Below are positions 11,369-24,503 of a DNA stretch of 64,000 nucleotides, in pieces (position 1 is the first letter of the stretch; the number at the start of each line of letters is the position of its first letter). The translations under genes and the position numbers were made by a program. Below the pieces are notes generated by a model that did not search any database, was not told the DNA's origin, and was given only the letters and a program-made list of their open reading frames with translations. Source of the DNA: Chaenocephalus aceratus (lineage: Eukaryota > Chordata > Actinopteri > Perciformes > Channichthyidae); the NCBI GenBank assembly GCA_023974075.1, contig JAMFTG010000044.1, positions 496,001 through 560,000 on the forward strand. Reading direction: 5' to 3'.

Positions 11369-11818
11369 TGTCAGGATTATTTTGTCATGTCACGTTTCTA
11401 TGTCTCTGTGTTTTTCCGTTCTTCTTGTCATGTCTTCTCCCTGTGTATTGTCTGGTCTCGTTTCCCTGTGTTTCATATCTGTCGTTTCCCTGGTGTGTCT
11501 AATTTCCTGATTGTTTTCACCTGTCACTCCTTGTGTGTCTCCTGTGCTCATCAGCGTCTGCCCCGCCCCTGATTGTCCCCACCTGTGTCTAGTTACCCTG
11601 TGTTTAAATTCCCCTGTCTCCCAGTGTTCAGTGTCAGTTCGTATTGTCTCTTGTCATGGTCAGGTCTATGCTCTTTTGTGCTCAAGAATAGTTTTGTTAT
11701 TCACTACGTGAGCGATTTTCCTTTTGGTCATCTCATCCTTTTTTTTTTTTACCAGTACTTACCTCTGTCTCCCCGTCTGCAATTGGGTCCAACATCCTAA
11801 GTGCCTGAGATCGTAACA
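11369..11818 (+). mobile_element. Solo LTR (450 bp) inserted in a tandem unit
   Basis: It runs from TGTCAGGATTATTTTGTC to GAGATCGTAACA. Flanking 5-mers are AACAC (11364-11368) and AACAT (11819-11823), a target duplication with one C-to-T change at a CpG. Neighbouring tandem units show the uninterrupted CATAAAACACGATGTCG, so the empty site is visible in the same window. The LTR is laid out like the one at 8386-8675, with repeated TTTCCCTG(T/G)GTGT motifs, a TGTTTAAATTC promoter-like site and GGGTCC near the end. Likely a related Ty3/gypsy family. Confidence 0.9.
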
Positions 11819-12119
11819 AACATGATGTCGCTGTAGCTCCAATGGACAAGGTCCGATCGTCCCACAATCTTCACCTGTATATCACCTCTCTATTTCTAAC
11901 AGCTCTACGTCAAATCTGACATCTCACCATATGGCGTTTCCATGGAAACGCATCCCTCGCCATAAGACACGATGTTGTCGTAACGCCTATGCAAAGGGTC
12001 AAAACAGCACCAGACTTCAGATAATGGTTAACGGTCCAGCTCTACGTCAATTATGGGGTGTCATCATATGCCGTTTCCATGGAAACGCATCCCTTGCCAT
12101 AAAAGACGATGTCACTATA

Positions 12120-13550
12120 ACTATGTGTTCACGTATCATTTCAATCTAAATTCTTCACTTTCTTCTTACACATTACATTTCAGCATAGCAGTTTATCTTC
12201 AACATAAAGCATTCCCACTAGTAATTTCTTCAGGAATTGCATTCTTTAGTTTCAGGTTGTCATGCTGCCGCCCGCCTCCTCTCCATCCACCTCCTTTCAT
12301 CATATTCAGTGCCAGGAGAGTTACTCCAAAGACCTCATCACACCTCCTCATAAAATTCAGATCTTCAACATCGCCTCCAGTGTCTAGTGGATTCCCTATA
12401 TGCTCACGGCTGCATTTCCCCCTTTAGATATACCATTTCAGGATCGGGTTCCAATCGCCAAAGACTTAACATTTATCATATGCCATGTGTCAATAAATGT
12501 TCTTTAAACAAAATGAAGGTCTCCTGATTGAACTGGGGAGATCAGATTTGCAATGGCCTTGTGGTTTAGGTGAGCTATTTTCTGTCACAGATTTCCTTTG
12601 GCTTCACCACAATTAGCATTAAATAAGACAATATAAAAAGTGAACATTGGAACAGCTTGCAATTCAGCAATCAAATACAGTTCAATAGGCTAATTATAAA
12701 AAATAACGTAAGACAAAAGGTGTTGTTTTAAGGGTGGGGGGACATTTATTACATTGCATTTAGCTGACGCTTTTATCTAAAGCAATTTACAATAAGTGCG
12801 TTTATTTATGATTAGGTCTATGTAGTAATTCATCTAAATGTGCTTACCTTGTACACCAAAATGATGAGGGGTGGATGATTTAACAATGTCTCCTGGATTC
12901 AAACCAATTTGTGTTTTAAAGGTTAATTTAACAATAATAACACAGGACAGGAATTACCTGCCCTTTTTATTATTCGGAGAGAAGAGCCCATTAGTGCCTT
13001 GACACTTGAGGAGGCAGTATGTTTGTCTTTTTAATAGGACTAAATGCATTCACCGCCTGCAGCACTTTCTCTCGCTGCCGGTTCATGAAAGCATTCATAG
13101 GCCGACGTCAGATGTCTTCCTTTTGGCGAAGAATAAGAAAAATAACATTTAATTTCAAATCGTTGCCCCATACAACAAGTTCGCCAGGGAGTCTTTTGTC
13201 AAGGTCCTCCAGCAGAAAACATTTCATTTTGAAAAGCTGCGGATACAATGGCCCGAGCGAACACATTTAATGATATTTGGAGCTACTGTTGATATTCTTC
13301 TTATTGAGAAACGCTTGAACAGAATTATTCGATGTTGGTGCTTCAAATAAACATCATTTTTTTGGAATGAATAGGTTTTAATTAATGACATGGAGGAGTT
13401 AACATTCTGCTTTCACAATACAAATACATAGAGTTGATGCTGATATGAACTCTATACTTGTTAATGATAAGTTCAATAAAATAAAAGGGATTTTCTAATT
13501 TTCCTATGGACACATAGTTCTGGGGGACTGGAAGACTTAAGACAGGATGT
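12120..13550. other. Unassigned stretch with one teleost repeat tail
   Basis: Apart from the reverse-oriented tail at 12748-12812 (GCATTTAGCTGACGCTTTTA) I see no coding or element boundaries. An 83-codon ORF at 13019-13270 has no recognised motif. Confidence 0.45.
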
Positions 13551-13557
13551 GTACTAT

Positions 13558-14054
13558 TGTTACGACCCGTCCCTCTACCAAGCGGTAGGTAGTGGCTCGT
13601 GGGAAGACCCGTAACATAAAAACAACCACGCCAAACACAGAATATCGTTAACGACGGGCATTTATTTTCAGCACAGCCGTAACTTACATGCCTACCGGCA
13701 AAAAGGAACCACGTCTGGAGGACGGAAAAAAACAAACAAGAAGGGGGCCTGGGCCAGCCACACCATGGCCGTGGACCCAGACTTCCCTCCTCTACCCAGA
13801 GATCTAACACAACCTACTGGGAAAAACCTACACTAACATCCTCCAGAGTTCACACGGTTCATAAGACAGCAAAAGAATAATGGCTCCACACGTGGGGTGA
13901 GAGCAAATCCACAGATATAATCCCAGGAAAAGAGAGCCTCTTCTCCTCCAGCTTCTCCTTTCAGTCCCCAGCTGAATGTCATTAGGACACCTGGGGGAGG
14001 CCAGGTGTACCTGCGCAGCAGAGAGACGGAGAAAAGCAACACAAGCACGTAACG
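13558..14054 (-). mobile_element. Solo LTR (497 bp), minus, with ACTAT duplication
   Basis: ACTAT flanks both ends (13553-13557 and 14055-14059). The left end reads TGTTACGACCCGTCC and the right end GCACGTAACG, so the ends are inverted TGTTACG/CGTAACG with one terminal change. A TTTATTTT at 13660 is a polyadenylation-like AATAAA on the minus strand, close to the presumed 3' end, giving minus orientation. The 142-codon minus frame inside is not retroelement coding. Confidence 0.85.
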
Positions 14055-14512
14055 ACTATCAACAACATATTATTGAATTGTTACATTACTAATTATGTGA
14101 AAAAAGACACCAAAAAAGGTACTTGCATAGTTGATAAAGTAAATATGTCCTCAGTATTCCTTACATTACAGCCGAACCCTGTGGAAGCACACGGGGTATT
14201 CAGTCACGTCTTTAGATACAATTAGTGGGTTGTGTTAAAGTGATGTTTTGATAACTTAAAAAATATGCTCAACTTTCTTTACAGGATTTGATCATTGTCT
14301 GTTCATCATGGATTTGGTTGCTGCCAGCTCACCTGCAGGCATACGACGCACACTGTTAATGTAATCACTCAGAAGTGTTGGTGGCCTTCGGAGGAGATTT
14401 ATGTCACCTATCGACTAAGAATTAAGATTTATCTTCTGGAAACCATTTACATGTATAATAACCTGCAAATCCATCCAAGACGTCTCACTGAACACATTCA
14501 CCTCAGGTGTAT

Positions 14513-15302
14513 CAGGGTGTCCGCGGGGTCTTAAAAAGTATTAAAAGTTGATAAATCAATTTAGCGAAAATTAAGGCTATTAAAAAGTATTAAACGGCAT
14601 TTTCCAAAGTATTAAGAAGGTCCACAGCAACGACAGCATGACACCCTTTAATTTACTGAAACAACATGTCGGGAAACCCCCTCAAGGCGGCCCCATGCAT
14701 AGCGTGCCATAAAATGCTGCTTCTTATTTTAGGTTTCGTTGCCTTGCTCCGCGCTGTGGGGGGGGGGGTTTATCTGCTGGTGGACTACCTGAGAGATATA
14801 CAGCAGGAGAACACACCGTCCACCGCGGAGAATAAACAGAAGGGCAACCATGACAACCATGCTCCGGGGTCTTCTTCGTTGCTTTTGGTGTATTTTGTGG
14901 CGGCAGCAGCGCCACTTACAGGCCTGGAATATGTACTACAGCGTTTCCAGCGGTCTCGTGTGAACGGACGCGTTAATGAATCGAATGCGTGTGAACGGAA
15001 GTCTTTTTTGCGTTTGTGTTTTCCTGTATGCGTCCTCGTGGGGCCGGGGTCTAAGCCAAACTATATCCGGTCACAGAGATCTGCTATTTTAAAGTAAGGT
15101 CAACACATATCGACCCTAAATATAGTCTATATTAAGAACGAGAAAAGTCTTAACATATCGTTTTTTGTAAACATATGACAAATGTGTGAGGGTGATGACG
15201 TCAGAGCGAAGTTGCGATGAGGTCTTAAAATGTATGGAAAGGGTCTTAAAAAAGGTCTTAAAAGGTATTACATTTGACTTCAGGATTCCTGCGTGTACCC
15301 TG
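14513..15302. mobile_element. hAT-like non-autonomous element with CAGGGTGTCCGCGGGGTC end
   Basis: The left end CAGGGTGTCCGCGGGGTCTT and the right end TTCAGGATTCCTGCGTGTACCCTG have partial inverted similarity (CAGGGTG/ACCCTG) and the AGTATTAAAAG / TCTTAAAAGGT subterminal repeats that I know from a common teleost hAT family. I could not find a clean 8-bp duplication (AGGTGTAT and TGTATGCG). An internal 143-codon plus frame (14666-15097) starts with a membrane-like stretch but matches nothing that I know. Confidence 0.65.
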
Positions 15303-15309
15303 TGTATGC

Positions 15310-18020
15310 GTGAGGGAAGGTGAGGGAATCACCATGATACATGCTAAAGTGATCTTTGATCCAGATGTACGAGACAAAAGGGCTTCATGGTGTCTTCCAG
15401 AGATGCACCATGATATCATAAAACCACTTTGGGATAATGATGGTGCACAGTCATTGACTTTTCACTGGAACGTTTAGCCGTGGAGGCCCAGCAGCTCCCT
15501 GCAGCGCTTTGTGTTTGTCTTAGTCACTTTGCGAGAGCATTCGTTGGAGGGGAAAATAGATGTTTGCAGGGAATGTTTTCTCTGGAGGTAATTACGGCGC
15601 TTCCTGCACATCTGCTCCACCCGGCTGTTCTCTCTGGGTCCTGACAAATCACTCTACGAGAAATGCTGAAATAACTGCAGGGAAATATGAATATGTTCAG
15701 ACACACAACCCTACATCTCATCGTGTCTCACAGGATTGTAAAAGCTCTTTATGATTGAAGGCACAGATGAATAATAAAGAGCATGAACTCACCAGGTGTA
15801 TCAGTGTAATAAAGCACTCTGTCTTTTCCCCTCTCCCTCAAACATGCACACGAACACGCGTGGACATAATGAGCGAGACAGAATCACCGCCGCTAATCTG
15901 AAACCCAGTGGCTCCATTTGTTTGGGGATATAATGAGTGTTACACTGAAGAGCCCTTTTAAACACACACACACACACACCTCCTTTGCAGCATTTACTGC
16001 AGTGCGAGCTGTTATTGACAAAGCAGCACATTTAACAGAGTGTAGGAGCAGACACAGTGGTGGTGGCTTAAAGCCCAGCTCTGCTCCGCGCCGTCCGTTA
16101 GATGAGCCTGGTCAGATTAATAAGAAAAGGAGTTCAAAACACCGGCATACAAGTTATAACAATAATCTGATTTTAATGGTAAAAAGACACAATACGAAAA
16201 TACAGAGTGCCCTGTAACAGAGCACTCCGGGCTCCCCGCTCCACTGCCGTGCGATACAGGTATCGGGACCGGCCAGTCAGCAACAGGGGCCTCGTGCATG
16301 AATACACAACAGTATATATGGACCTTTTGGGGCGGACAGTCACTGCTTATCTTCCACCGGACTCTACTCCTTTAATTTCCCAGGGAAGGTTTCACACTAA
16401 CTATTCTTTCTCAAACAATCAAACATTGTACACAGATATATTAGTATCAAACATTGGCCCCAAAAAGAACCTTGAAAAGGACGTACGTGTGTGTGTGTGT
16501 GTGTGTTTTGATATCTTGGTCAGGGAGTGTGTGTGTGTCAGGGTGTCTGGGAAAGTGTATGTAAGAAGGTTTATATATATAGGATTGCTTAAAAACAGTC
16601 CCAAATAATACATGTTCACTTTTACTTGAATACAGTTTAGAACAATATCTGTTTGCTTTAAGAGTGATGTCACCTTTTCCTACACAACTAATAGTTTATA
16701 TTATTATAACTGATTCTTAACTCGATGGACTTTTCATTGAATAAAAGGACGTGCAATTAGTTAAATTAAAATCCCAAGGTGACACTTCAAACTGTCCATT
16801 GTATTCATGATACACAGAGAGGCTGGAACAGGCATTATTAAATCTGTCTGTGTGCTACATATCCTAGGTTTGCTTTCACGGAAATATCAGTTGACATCCC
16901 GTGTTCTTATATTTACATACATTCCATTGCTGCCGTCTAATAGCAATGGGCAACAGCCTTTCCTACCACCTTCCTCAAACATCCATCAGGGCAAAGGTGT
17001 CCTGCTAACATTAGTTAAATCGGTAGAGACATGTTTTTGATGCATCAATATATCTTTTGAATGAATGTGTGAAGGTGTTTGGTGGCCAGGAGATCCCCGC
17101 TGGCCTGGCTGCACAGCACCTTCCCCGTCTGACAACACGAGCACCTGCTCAATCTCACCCTGAAAACCACATCTGTGAAAGTCCCGCTGGTCCGCCTTTG
17201 AGCCGCTAACAGTTCTCCACAGATGTTACGGCTAATCCGCCTGATTCTGCTTTCGCAACATGTACATATTTGTTCAGTACTAATGAAACAGATTTCACGG
17301 TTAACGAACCCCCTCTTCCCCCCGTCCTCGCTGCTTACTCTTTATCCGTCTGAGTCCGTGTTGAGGTCCTGGAGGATCTCACCAACTTATGATTGGATCA
17401 GTGTAATCTCCATGTGTCTCAGAGATTTATAAAAGCGTGTGTTCCCGGTTAATAATCCACGAGAGAGCATTACGGCGTGTGGCCAGTATGCGAGGCGGCC
17501 CTTGTCACTACGCTCTGGAGCTTTAAGGCTATGCTCTGATTTAGCTCGACAGTGATCTGCAGAAAGTAGCTGGAACATAAAGAACTTGGCCAAAAGTAGC
17601 AAGGATCACGTTACTGCAGCAAATCAGAGCAAAGGATAACAGAATGGAAATGCCTAAAGTAGCACGAGATACGCAGAGCGAAGACGGCCCAGTGAGGCGG
17701 AATGTTAAACCAGCCCGTTGTCTGGAAGTCCCGCTGGTTCAACGGACATAGGGAGATCACTGTAACTGTCATACGTGCTTTGTAATACAAACTTTATACA
17801 ACTAAAACTTTAGCTTCTCATACATCTTATACATGTAAAAAATGATGACTTAAACGTAATTTATATTGAGCACCGTTGAAAAGTCCTTTAACCAAACAAT
17901 CTGAATGTAATGTCCAACTGTCTGTTTGAGCTTTTAAAGTACGCTAAATCGCCATTGACATGGAGGTGTTGACGTGCAGCCCCAGTAGCTTTGATGCAAT
18001 CTTTATTTAGAGATATTTGC
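15310..18020. other. Unassigned intergenic or intronic DNA
   Basis: No element ends or convincing exons. Small CA/GT runs lie at 15963-15979 and 16490-16545. ORFs are up to 133 codons but overlapping and motif-free, the longest running through the GT run. Confidence 0.45.
16489..16545 (+). repeat. Interrupted GT microsatellite
   Basis: Two GTGTGT runs are separated by about 25 bases. It is a short simple repeat with no other feature. Confidence 0.8.
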
Positions 18021-18030
18021 ATTGTTATCA

Positions 18031-18314
18031 TGTTCCAACCCGGCGCGTGGGCTGTAACGTAAAGCAGGGAGGCGAGAGGTAAGAATATATAGTTTACTGT
18101 TTAAACACAACAAGTCCCTGAAGCTGGCGCAGAGAGCGGGCCCAGAGGCGTGAGAGCGACGGCTGGGCTCCTCCTTTATCCCGCCCACAGGTGCAGCTCA
18201 TCAGGTAGGCGTCCGCCCACAGGTGCAGCTCATCAGCACCTGAACCTGCGAACACCCACAAACCACACACACACACACAGACGGCACCCCACGTGGTGTG
18301 GAGGGGTCGTCACA
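18031..18314 (-). mobile_element. Probable solo LTR (284 bp), minus
   Basis: On the minus strand it begins TGTGACGACCCCTCCACACC and ends GCCGGGTTGGAACA. The first 15 bases equal those of the solo LTR at 25856-26008. A GGGATAAAGG promoter-like motif lies mid-way. It contains a direct duplication of GCCCACAGGTGCAGCTCATC (18182 and 18209). Flanking 5-mers (TATCA, ATATA) do not match; the right flank is an AT microsatellite (18315-18356), which may have blurred the duplication. Confidence 0.6.
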
Positions 18315-18319
18315 ATATA

Positions 18320-20870
18320 TATATATAATCAGTATATTTAGCATATATATATATATACACTACTTTATTTAAATAGTACCAGCTACTGTTGCCGAGTCAT
18401 TTTATTACATGTTTCGCCTCAACAGGAGGAAATAGTGAGTATTTCAGGTAAACAACTCCCGTTTAAAATGCTTATTCACAGCAACATATGGTTTGAGTCA
18501 ATCAGTGATGATTAAATAACTCCAGAGCTTGCAGGTGGGGCAGAGAAGGCAGCAGCAGCGAGGAAAGGGAGAGATGGCAAATGTCGCAGATTAAATAGAT
18601 TACGGAGAATGAAGGCCTGTCAGGTGTAACCGTATCATTGGTGCTCGAGTCGTGCTGGGGGATGGATGGAATATTCATCTATTATTACCTTTTTTATGGT
18701 AATGAAGGAATGTGTCAGTGTGGCGCGTTGGTGTCTTTCCAATCGTGTTGGGACAGCAGTGGAGGTCTCGTGGTCAAAGACGTAAGCAAATAAAGCACTT
18801 TTTGGTATCATTTGTAATCCATCAACCTCTCTTACCCACATACATTATTATTTTGTGTCTGTATGTTTTTTTTGTTCTCATTCACCGTCTATACTGTTGC
18901 CCTTCATGCAGCCCCACTGTGTCGTTGTTCCTAAAGACGTCACTCCTTATTAAGTATAACTCCGATAAGATCCTGCTCAGCGCTCTGTAATGATGTCTGG
19001 GGTAAAGTATGACGCGTATGAAATGCAAGGTACACTAAAGAAAACAAGAAATATAACCTGCTCCAGCCAATACTTTGAGCATGTGTGTGTGTCCACTTAT
19101 TTGTGTCTCTCTGGGGCCTTTTTAACGTGATTCATGTTCCAGGCTCTAGCAGCAATATTCACCGTCCCCTCAGATCTCCTCGTCTCCTAATTCACAGCTG
19201 GCTTTGTAGAGAAATGCTCCCTCGCTCCCCGTTATGCAGGGATCCAGCCAGGGTGTCAGGGTGATACCAATACGGTGCCTTTGCCCCCACAGTAAAAACA
19301 CACGACAATACAATAGCTTGTATGAAGTTACAGATGAAAGCCTCAAGTCCGGAGACGATATGTATTGTCTTTGCTGACGCTTGCAAAATTAGTTTTCTCC
19401 CTTAGCGATCAGGGGTTTAGCTTAAGGCAGCCCTTCTGTTTGGACTGTGATGTGTTTACTAAAGAATTTGGGTTACGGCCTGTGCATGAAACTTATTAAA
19501 AACCAGCAAGACGCATATTCAACGTAACGAAGCCAACTTCTACGAAAGAGAATTTAAGATAGTTCCCAAATATGGCACTTTGGTACAGATCCTGAGTTCT
19601 ATGAGCTAAAGGTAGTGTTCTGATTTGAGACCCTTCAAGTCAAAAGTAGGATAAGAATTAATGCTAACTATTTCATTTTATTGTTATTTGTATTTCGGAC
19701 TATGATTCCAAAGACTCTCTAAGTGTGGTTATTCTTGTGTTTCACTTTTGTGTCCCTTCACCCGACAACCAGCGGGATGCTTCTCTGCAAGTCACTCAAT
19801 CGGGGCTTCAACATTATTGCTTCAACATTATTGTGTCGTGTTTCTCCGAATGCCTCGTGCTTAGGGAGCACCGTGTCAGACATGGATTTGCTTTAATGCG
19901 TCACGAATGGCTTCATTTCATTCCCAGCCCCCTAAAAAGTTGGAGTCTTCTCATAATTTGAAATATTGAAAGGCTTAAGCCTGTCAGATCCAGCCTATAA
20001 AGAATAACTTTGAGTGCTGCACACTATCGAATGGACTGGGCTTTGGAATTCAATTATGAACCTGAGCTGACCCTGGAGTGTATTACGCACACTCTCTCCC
20101 TGGCATTCATCAGAGGAATAAAGAGGATGCATGTGGTTCATTTTGACAAGAAGATTGCAATTTCAATTCCTCCATTTAAAAATGTGTGTCTGAGCCATTG
20201 CCTTTGATTTAGTACAGATAGGCATGAGACGCAGAAGATTAATTATATCGCATTTACCGTTCCCTTGCTGCATGTCAAAGATGTAACGAGATGGATTGCC
20301 ATGACGTGGTGGGAGTACCGAATGTATAGTTTCGAAGACAATGGACCATGCAAGAACTTTTCCATCATTGCAACGGAAACTTTGTTTTTCTGAGATGTAT
20401 GGGCGTTGGAAGCTGGATTCATTCAACCCTTAACTGCCAACACATGACTTAAAACCCAACATGCTTGATTTTGAAGTGAAAAAGTCCAATATTTGTATTT
20501 CTAATCTATTCTGACTGATTCCGATGATGGGTCGCGTTTTCTTAATTCAAATAAAGCCCCTTTCACATAAAAGAAAGCACTAACACGCACTAACATCTCA
20601 CATTGGAAATTCAGATTCCTTTATGGTTAAGTTTATATCAAATACAAATGTGGCACCAGCTAATAAAACGGCACAAACTTACAGTTACACACAAAAACCT
20701 TTAGCATCTTAGAGTCCAAACGGTACTACTTGTTCATTAAAATAGAGCATGACAAAACAAAGACAGTCAGTGGTATTAACAATAAATAAATATACATTTA
20801 AATAGGTTGATGGTTTTGGTGATGTTTGCAGAATGTGTTTGGGGGGTGGGAGGGAAGCCTATTGGTCACA
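18320..20870. other. Unassigned stretch
   Basis: Beyond the AT run ending near 18356 I see no repeat ends, RNA genes or exon series. ORFs are under 95 codons. Confidence 0.4.
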
Positions 20871-20884
20871 GCCAGGGTTCGAGT

Positions 20885-21135
20885 TATGTGGGAGCCAATG
20901 GGTGCTGAGCTCCCACGGAGGCAGTGAAACCATACAGCTGTGGGGGTCGCTAATGCATTACCAACTACCATTATTTAATCACAAATAATGCATTGTCAAT
21001 GTAAAGAGTATTTTTTACGTTAACGAGGTAAATAGGCTAAAAGAAAAACATGCTTTCCAAAACGTCTGAGCTCCCACGGAGGCAGTGAAGGCCCGGACAG
21101 GCCATCGGGAGGACCGCGAGGTTTCCCGATGGCCT
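20885..21135. repeat. Direct repeat pair plus 12-bp-stem hairpin
   Basis: GAGCTCCCACGGAGGCAGTG occurs at 20907 and again at 21068, 161 bp apart. Just after the second copy, AGGCCATCGGGA (21099-21110) and TCCCGATGGCCT (21124-21135) form a perfect 12-bp stem over a 13-nt loop. Probably the remnant of one repeat element; the family is not known to me. Confidence 0.55.
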
Positions 21136-21240
21136 GGCGATTCTTTTTTTTTTCTTTTTTTTTTAATGTAGGCTATTGTGAACGAGACGCTGCGCACAGG
21201 TGGGTTTGCCTCACGCACAGGGTGACTGTCTTCCTACATC

Positions 21241-21600
21241 AGGGATGGGCAGATGGCGGCTCCCACCTCCTCTTTTTGCGGCCCTCAGATTCATTTATAA
21301 ACATAATTAATTTAAAATAAAAGTAGTACTGATACCGTCCACTAGACTCCTAGTTACGTCGTGAGCTGCGTACATGATTTCGTTCGGCAGCCAAATACCG
21401 CAAAATAATCTGAGGCGTTTGTGTGTATTGTGTTTGTTTCCCGGGAAAAACCGTCGCTATTGTTATGCCTGCTGTGACGTCAAGTTGCCGCTTGTAATTA
21501 TGCCTTTACAAACTTAAAGGTTGTTTTTATCATCTGAATGTGGTGAAACAAGTTTAATATTCTGAAAGCCATGACTTTGTTTATTTGAAATCAGATGAAA
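21241..21600 (+). mobile_element. hAT-like fragment (CAGGGATGGGCA start), copy 1
   Basis: CAGGGATGGGCAGATGGCGG followed by a GCGGCCCTCAG stretch is a typical left end of a CAGGGATGGGCAAC-type hAT element. From about 21415 to 21600 the sequence matches 54420-54650 (shared TGCCTGCTGTGACGTCAAGT and AACAAGTTTAATATTCTGAA). No right end was found. Confidence 0.55.
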
Positions 21601-22014
21601 ACAAACTGTAACGTACCCTGCCGTGTTATCTATGATCACTATACGCCTTTACTTCATAATGTCAGCGGGAGGGAGGGAGGGGGCGGCGTGAGGAACAGCA
21701 GAGTGCGGGTTGACACTCCCCTTATTGTGTGGCAGCCAGGATCATGTTGGGGTGGCATTGCAATCACTCTTATATGAACATAAAAACACATCTCACTAGA
21801 ACATAAGGGGTTATTTAAGGCACCTCTACATTATGTAGGGATTAAGTGATGGAAGAGATCAAATAATATTCAGTATATCTAACTATTGTTTTCGTATTCC
21901 CGCGGGCAAAGTATCAACGAAGCTACATTATACAAATGTAATGCAATATACAGACTGTTTAGCTTCTGATCAGCAGCCCTATGAGCTCATTGTCTCCGTG
22001 TGTCATCAGGAATA

Positions 22015-22037
22015 CACACACACACACACACACACAC
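22015..22037 (+). repeat. CA microsatellite
   Basis: A perfect short run of AC dinucleotides just after GGAATACACACA. Confidence 0.85.
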
Positions 22038-22876
22038 TTAAATAAGAGCTTTTTAACGGTCTACCCACACCACAGGGCGACCGGTCGCGAGCGACTGGCT
22101 GGTCTAAAGGCTTGTAGTATTTTCTTCTGACTCTCAGCCTGCGACCTGATTGACCAGGATTTGTACAATCACTCTGTTTCCCTTAAATACTCACTGGTGA
22201 TGTGTCCGTCGCAAACAACGGGAGCCGGCTCGCGCCCGCGAACAACCCGTTTTTGTTTTGTTAAGTAATACAAGAGATAATTATATGATGATCTCCGTGC
22301 TACGGGTGCTCCGTGCATGATGCAGTGAGAGTGCAGACCTTCCTTTTTGATAAAGCTTATAGTTAGGGCTGATTAGATTCAGCCCCTAGTTTTGCTGATA
22401 TCGGCTTAGTTTGTCGGGGGACATCTTGCTTCTTCCTTCTCTCTGTCTGTACCTGTGTACTCTCATGTTCCCATTAACCCAGCTTCCCCACATGTCTTTC
22501 TTTTGGTGTCTCTATACGCCGGGATCCGGAGACATGGAGTGACATGTAATATCCAAGGATTAGAGACGGTTGAATGCTGCTGCTTTGAGCATTGCAATAT
22601 GTATTTCCATTATGTTATTTATTATCATTATGTTTAGGCTCAGCAAAGATTTGATGTCAGTTTGTATAGGTGTTGCTATCTGCTTTTTTTCAGAGAGTTA
22701 CACGGGTCTGTAAATGCAATGAAAACATTTGGCCACAGCAAATCTTTTATTTTAAACACATACTTTACTTTTACTTTACTTTGTACACATATACATCATT
22801 AGTCAAAACAGGGCTACATTTGATTGAATTATAAAAGGTATATTTCGCAGATGAACCTAGTAACCCCGCCCCCTTT

Positions 22877-23136
22877 GGGCGACTGGCTGCGAGGGAGTGC
22901 GGTCGTCCTTCAACCAGAAGGTTGTGGGTTCGATCGCCGCCCGTACAGCCAACATGTCGATGTATCCTTGGCGAACACACTTAACCCTGAGTTGCTCCCG
23001 ATGGCCGACGGTGTGTGAATGTTAGGTCCCAGAGCAAGTGGCTCTGCTCTGTGTGAACGGGTGAACGACATGTATGTAAAGCGCTTTGAGGGGTCGTACA
23101 GACGGGATGAAGCGCTATAAAAGTACAGTCCATTTA
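22877..23136 (+). mobile_element. tRNA-derived SINE
   Basis: The 5' part is tRNA-like: a degenerate A-box region (GGCTGCGAGGG) and a strong B box (GGGTTCGATCG, about 22926-22936), the internal RNA polymerase III promoter. The tail GTAAAGCGCTTTGAGGGGTC and GCGCTATAAAAGTAC is the LINE-related 3' end common to teleost SINEs. CCCTTT flanks both sides (22871-22876, 23137-23142) as a short possible target duplication. Confidence 0.85.
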
Positions 23137-23139
23137 CCC

Positions 23140-24495
23140 TTTAAAAAAGAGGCTCTTTTGAACGGCTCTCGCAAAGGAACGGGCCGTAAGATCCTGGCTC
23201 CCTTCAATGTTTTTCTATAGCATTAAAACAGCCACTAACTGGTTTGAGAGAGATGGATTCAGTAATAAGTTTAAGGTAACACCAGTTGGCTCTGTGATGT
23301 CCACTGGCCAATAGAGAGGAGTCTATAGCGCAATGTGACGAGGTTCTCTCACATTTAAACATGTAAAGGCAATGAAGACTTTTAGTATTCTCTGCTCTTA
23401 CTTCCTGTTGCAACATAACAAACATATACTTACAGATTAGCTAGCGTGGCAGTACACTCTTGTACTAAGTACCTTGTCATGCCACTTAATCCAATGTGTG
23501 TACTCATGTCAGAACCTGCACACAAAAACAGCATTCAGATGTGTATTAAACGTCAGAGGCCTTTTAATCCATGATGGACGCTCATTAGGGCAGGCTGAAT
23601 ATACCCGTGACACGTAGCCGACAGAGACGGAGAGTTACGGAAAGACAGGCAGAGAATGTTCTGCATCCTAATGCTAGATAATTCCCCGTCATGGAGAAAT
23701 GCGGTTTGTTATTATTTTTGACATGTGAAAATAGACATGCCAAAACAATTTATCATGTCAGTCTTTCTCTACATAAACCCGCTTTACTTTCTCATCTTAC
23801 TTACTGACGTTCCTCTCACTATGGAAACTGGGTGTTCGAGCAGAGACGACAAAGCACATTAAAAAAGATATTTCAGTGAAGCTTCCCTCAGCAGAAAAAA
23901 GTGAGAATGTTATTGAAAATACGACGTATAAAACAACCAGGGTTTGTGTGCATTGTCCCTCCGTGGTTTAGTAAAGACAAACACTCACCTTAATGTAAGG
24001 ACATCTTGAGAGAAAATGATGACGGACAGGTGCAAACGAAACAAAAGCGACAGGTCTTGGTGTGAAGGTGACGGCATGTCTGTGTAACGGAGCTCGATAG
24101 TGTTAATAACGAGGCTTTGCTTCAGCTCGCTTGATGGAACACGCATTCAAGAAGCACACCATTAGTTTATCAATGTGAATGAACTGCATATTCGTAAAGC
24201 AGTTTAATGATTGATGGAGCAGGGTTCAAATATATTCAAATCTCAAATTCACTTGCACCATGTGGGTATTGGGGTTAAAAGCCAAATACAACTTCTTTAA
24301 TGCCTTCAACTAACAATTCTTTCTGGAAGAAATATACGGAATACATCGGTGACCTCCATCCCGTCTTCTCCATCTGATGAATATGATTGACTGTGAAGTG
24401 ACACCGTCTTTAAAGATGTCCCACAATAAAGGAACTCAAGGTCATTGTGTGGTTTCCCGCAAGTGTCTGTCGCCCCACGCTTCAAGGTTACCACC
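23140..24495. other. Unassigned stretch
   Basis: Single-copy-looking DNA. ORFs under 75 codons, no element ends seen. Confidence 0.4.
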
Positions 24496-24503
24496 CGTTA
24501 ACC

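Larger units (their letters stand above)
10940..12115 (+). repeat. Short tandem array of diverged units built on CCATGGAAACGCATCCCTCG
   Basis: Four diverged copies of a unit contain CATGGAAACGCATCCCTCGC followed by CATAAAACACGATGTCG and, in the fuller units, ACGGTCCGATCGTCCC and CAGACTTCAGATAATGG. Unit anchors fall near 11017, 11338, 11940 and 12076. The array continues directly from the dispersed repeat at 10417-10935. It is interrupted by a common teleost repeat at 11037-11205 and by a solo LTR at 11369-11818. Confidence 0.75.

Noticed and set aside
14666..15097. 143-codon ORF inside the CAGGGTGTCCGC element
   Set aside because: Starts with a membrane-like run but has no transposase features; the host element is a non-autonomous type.
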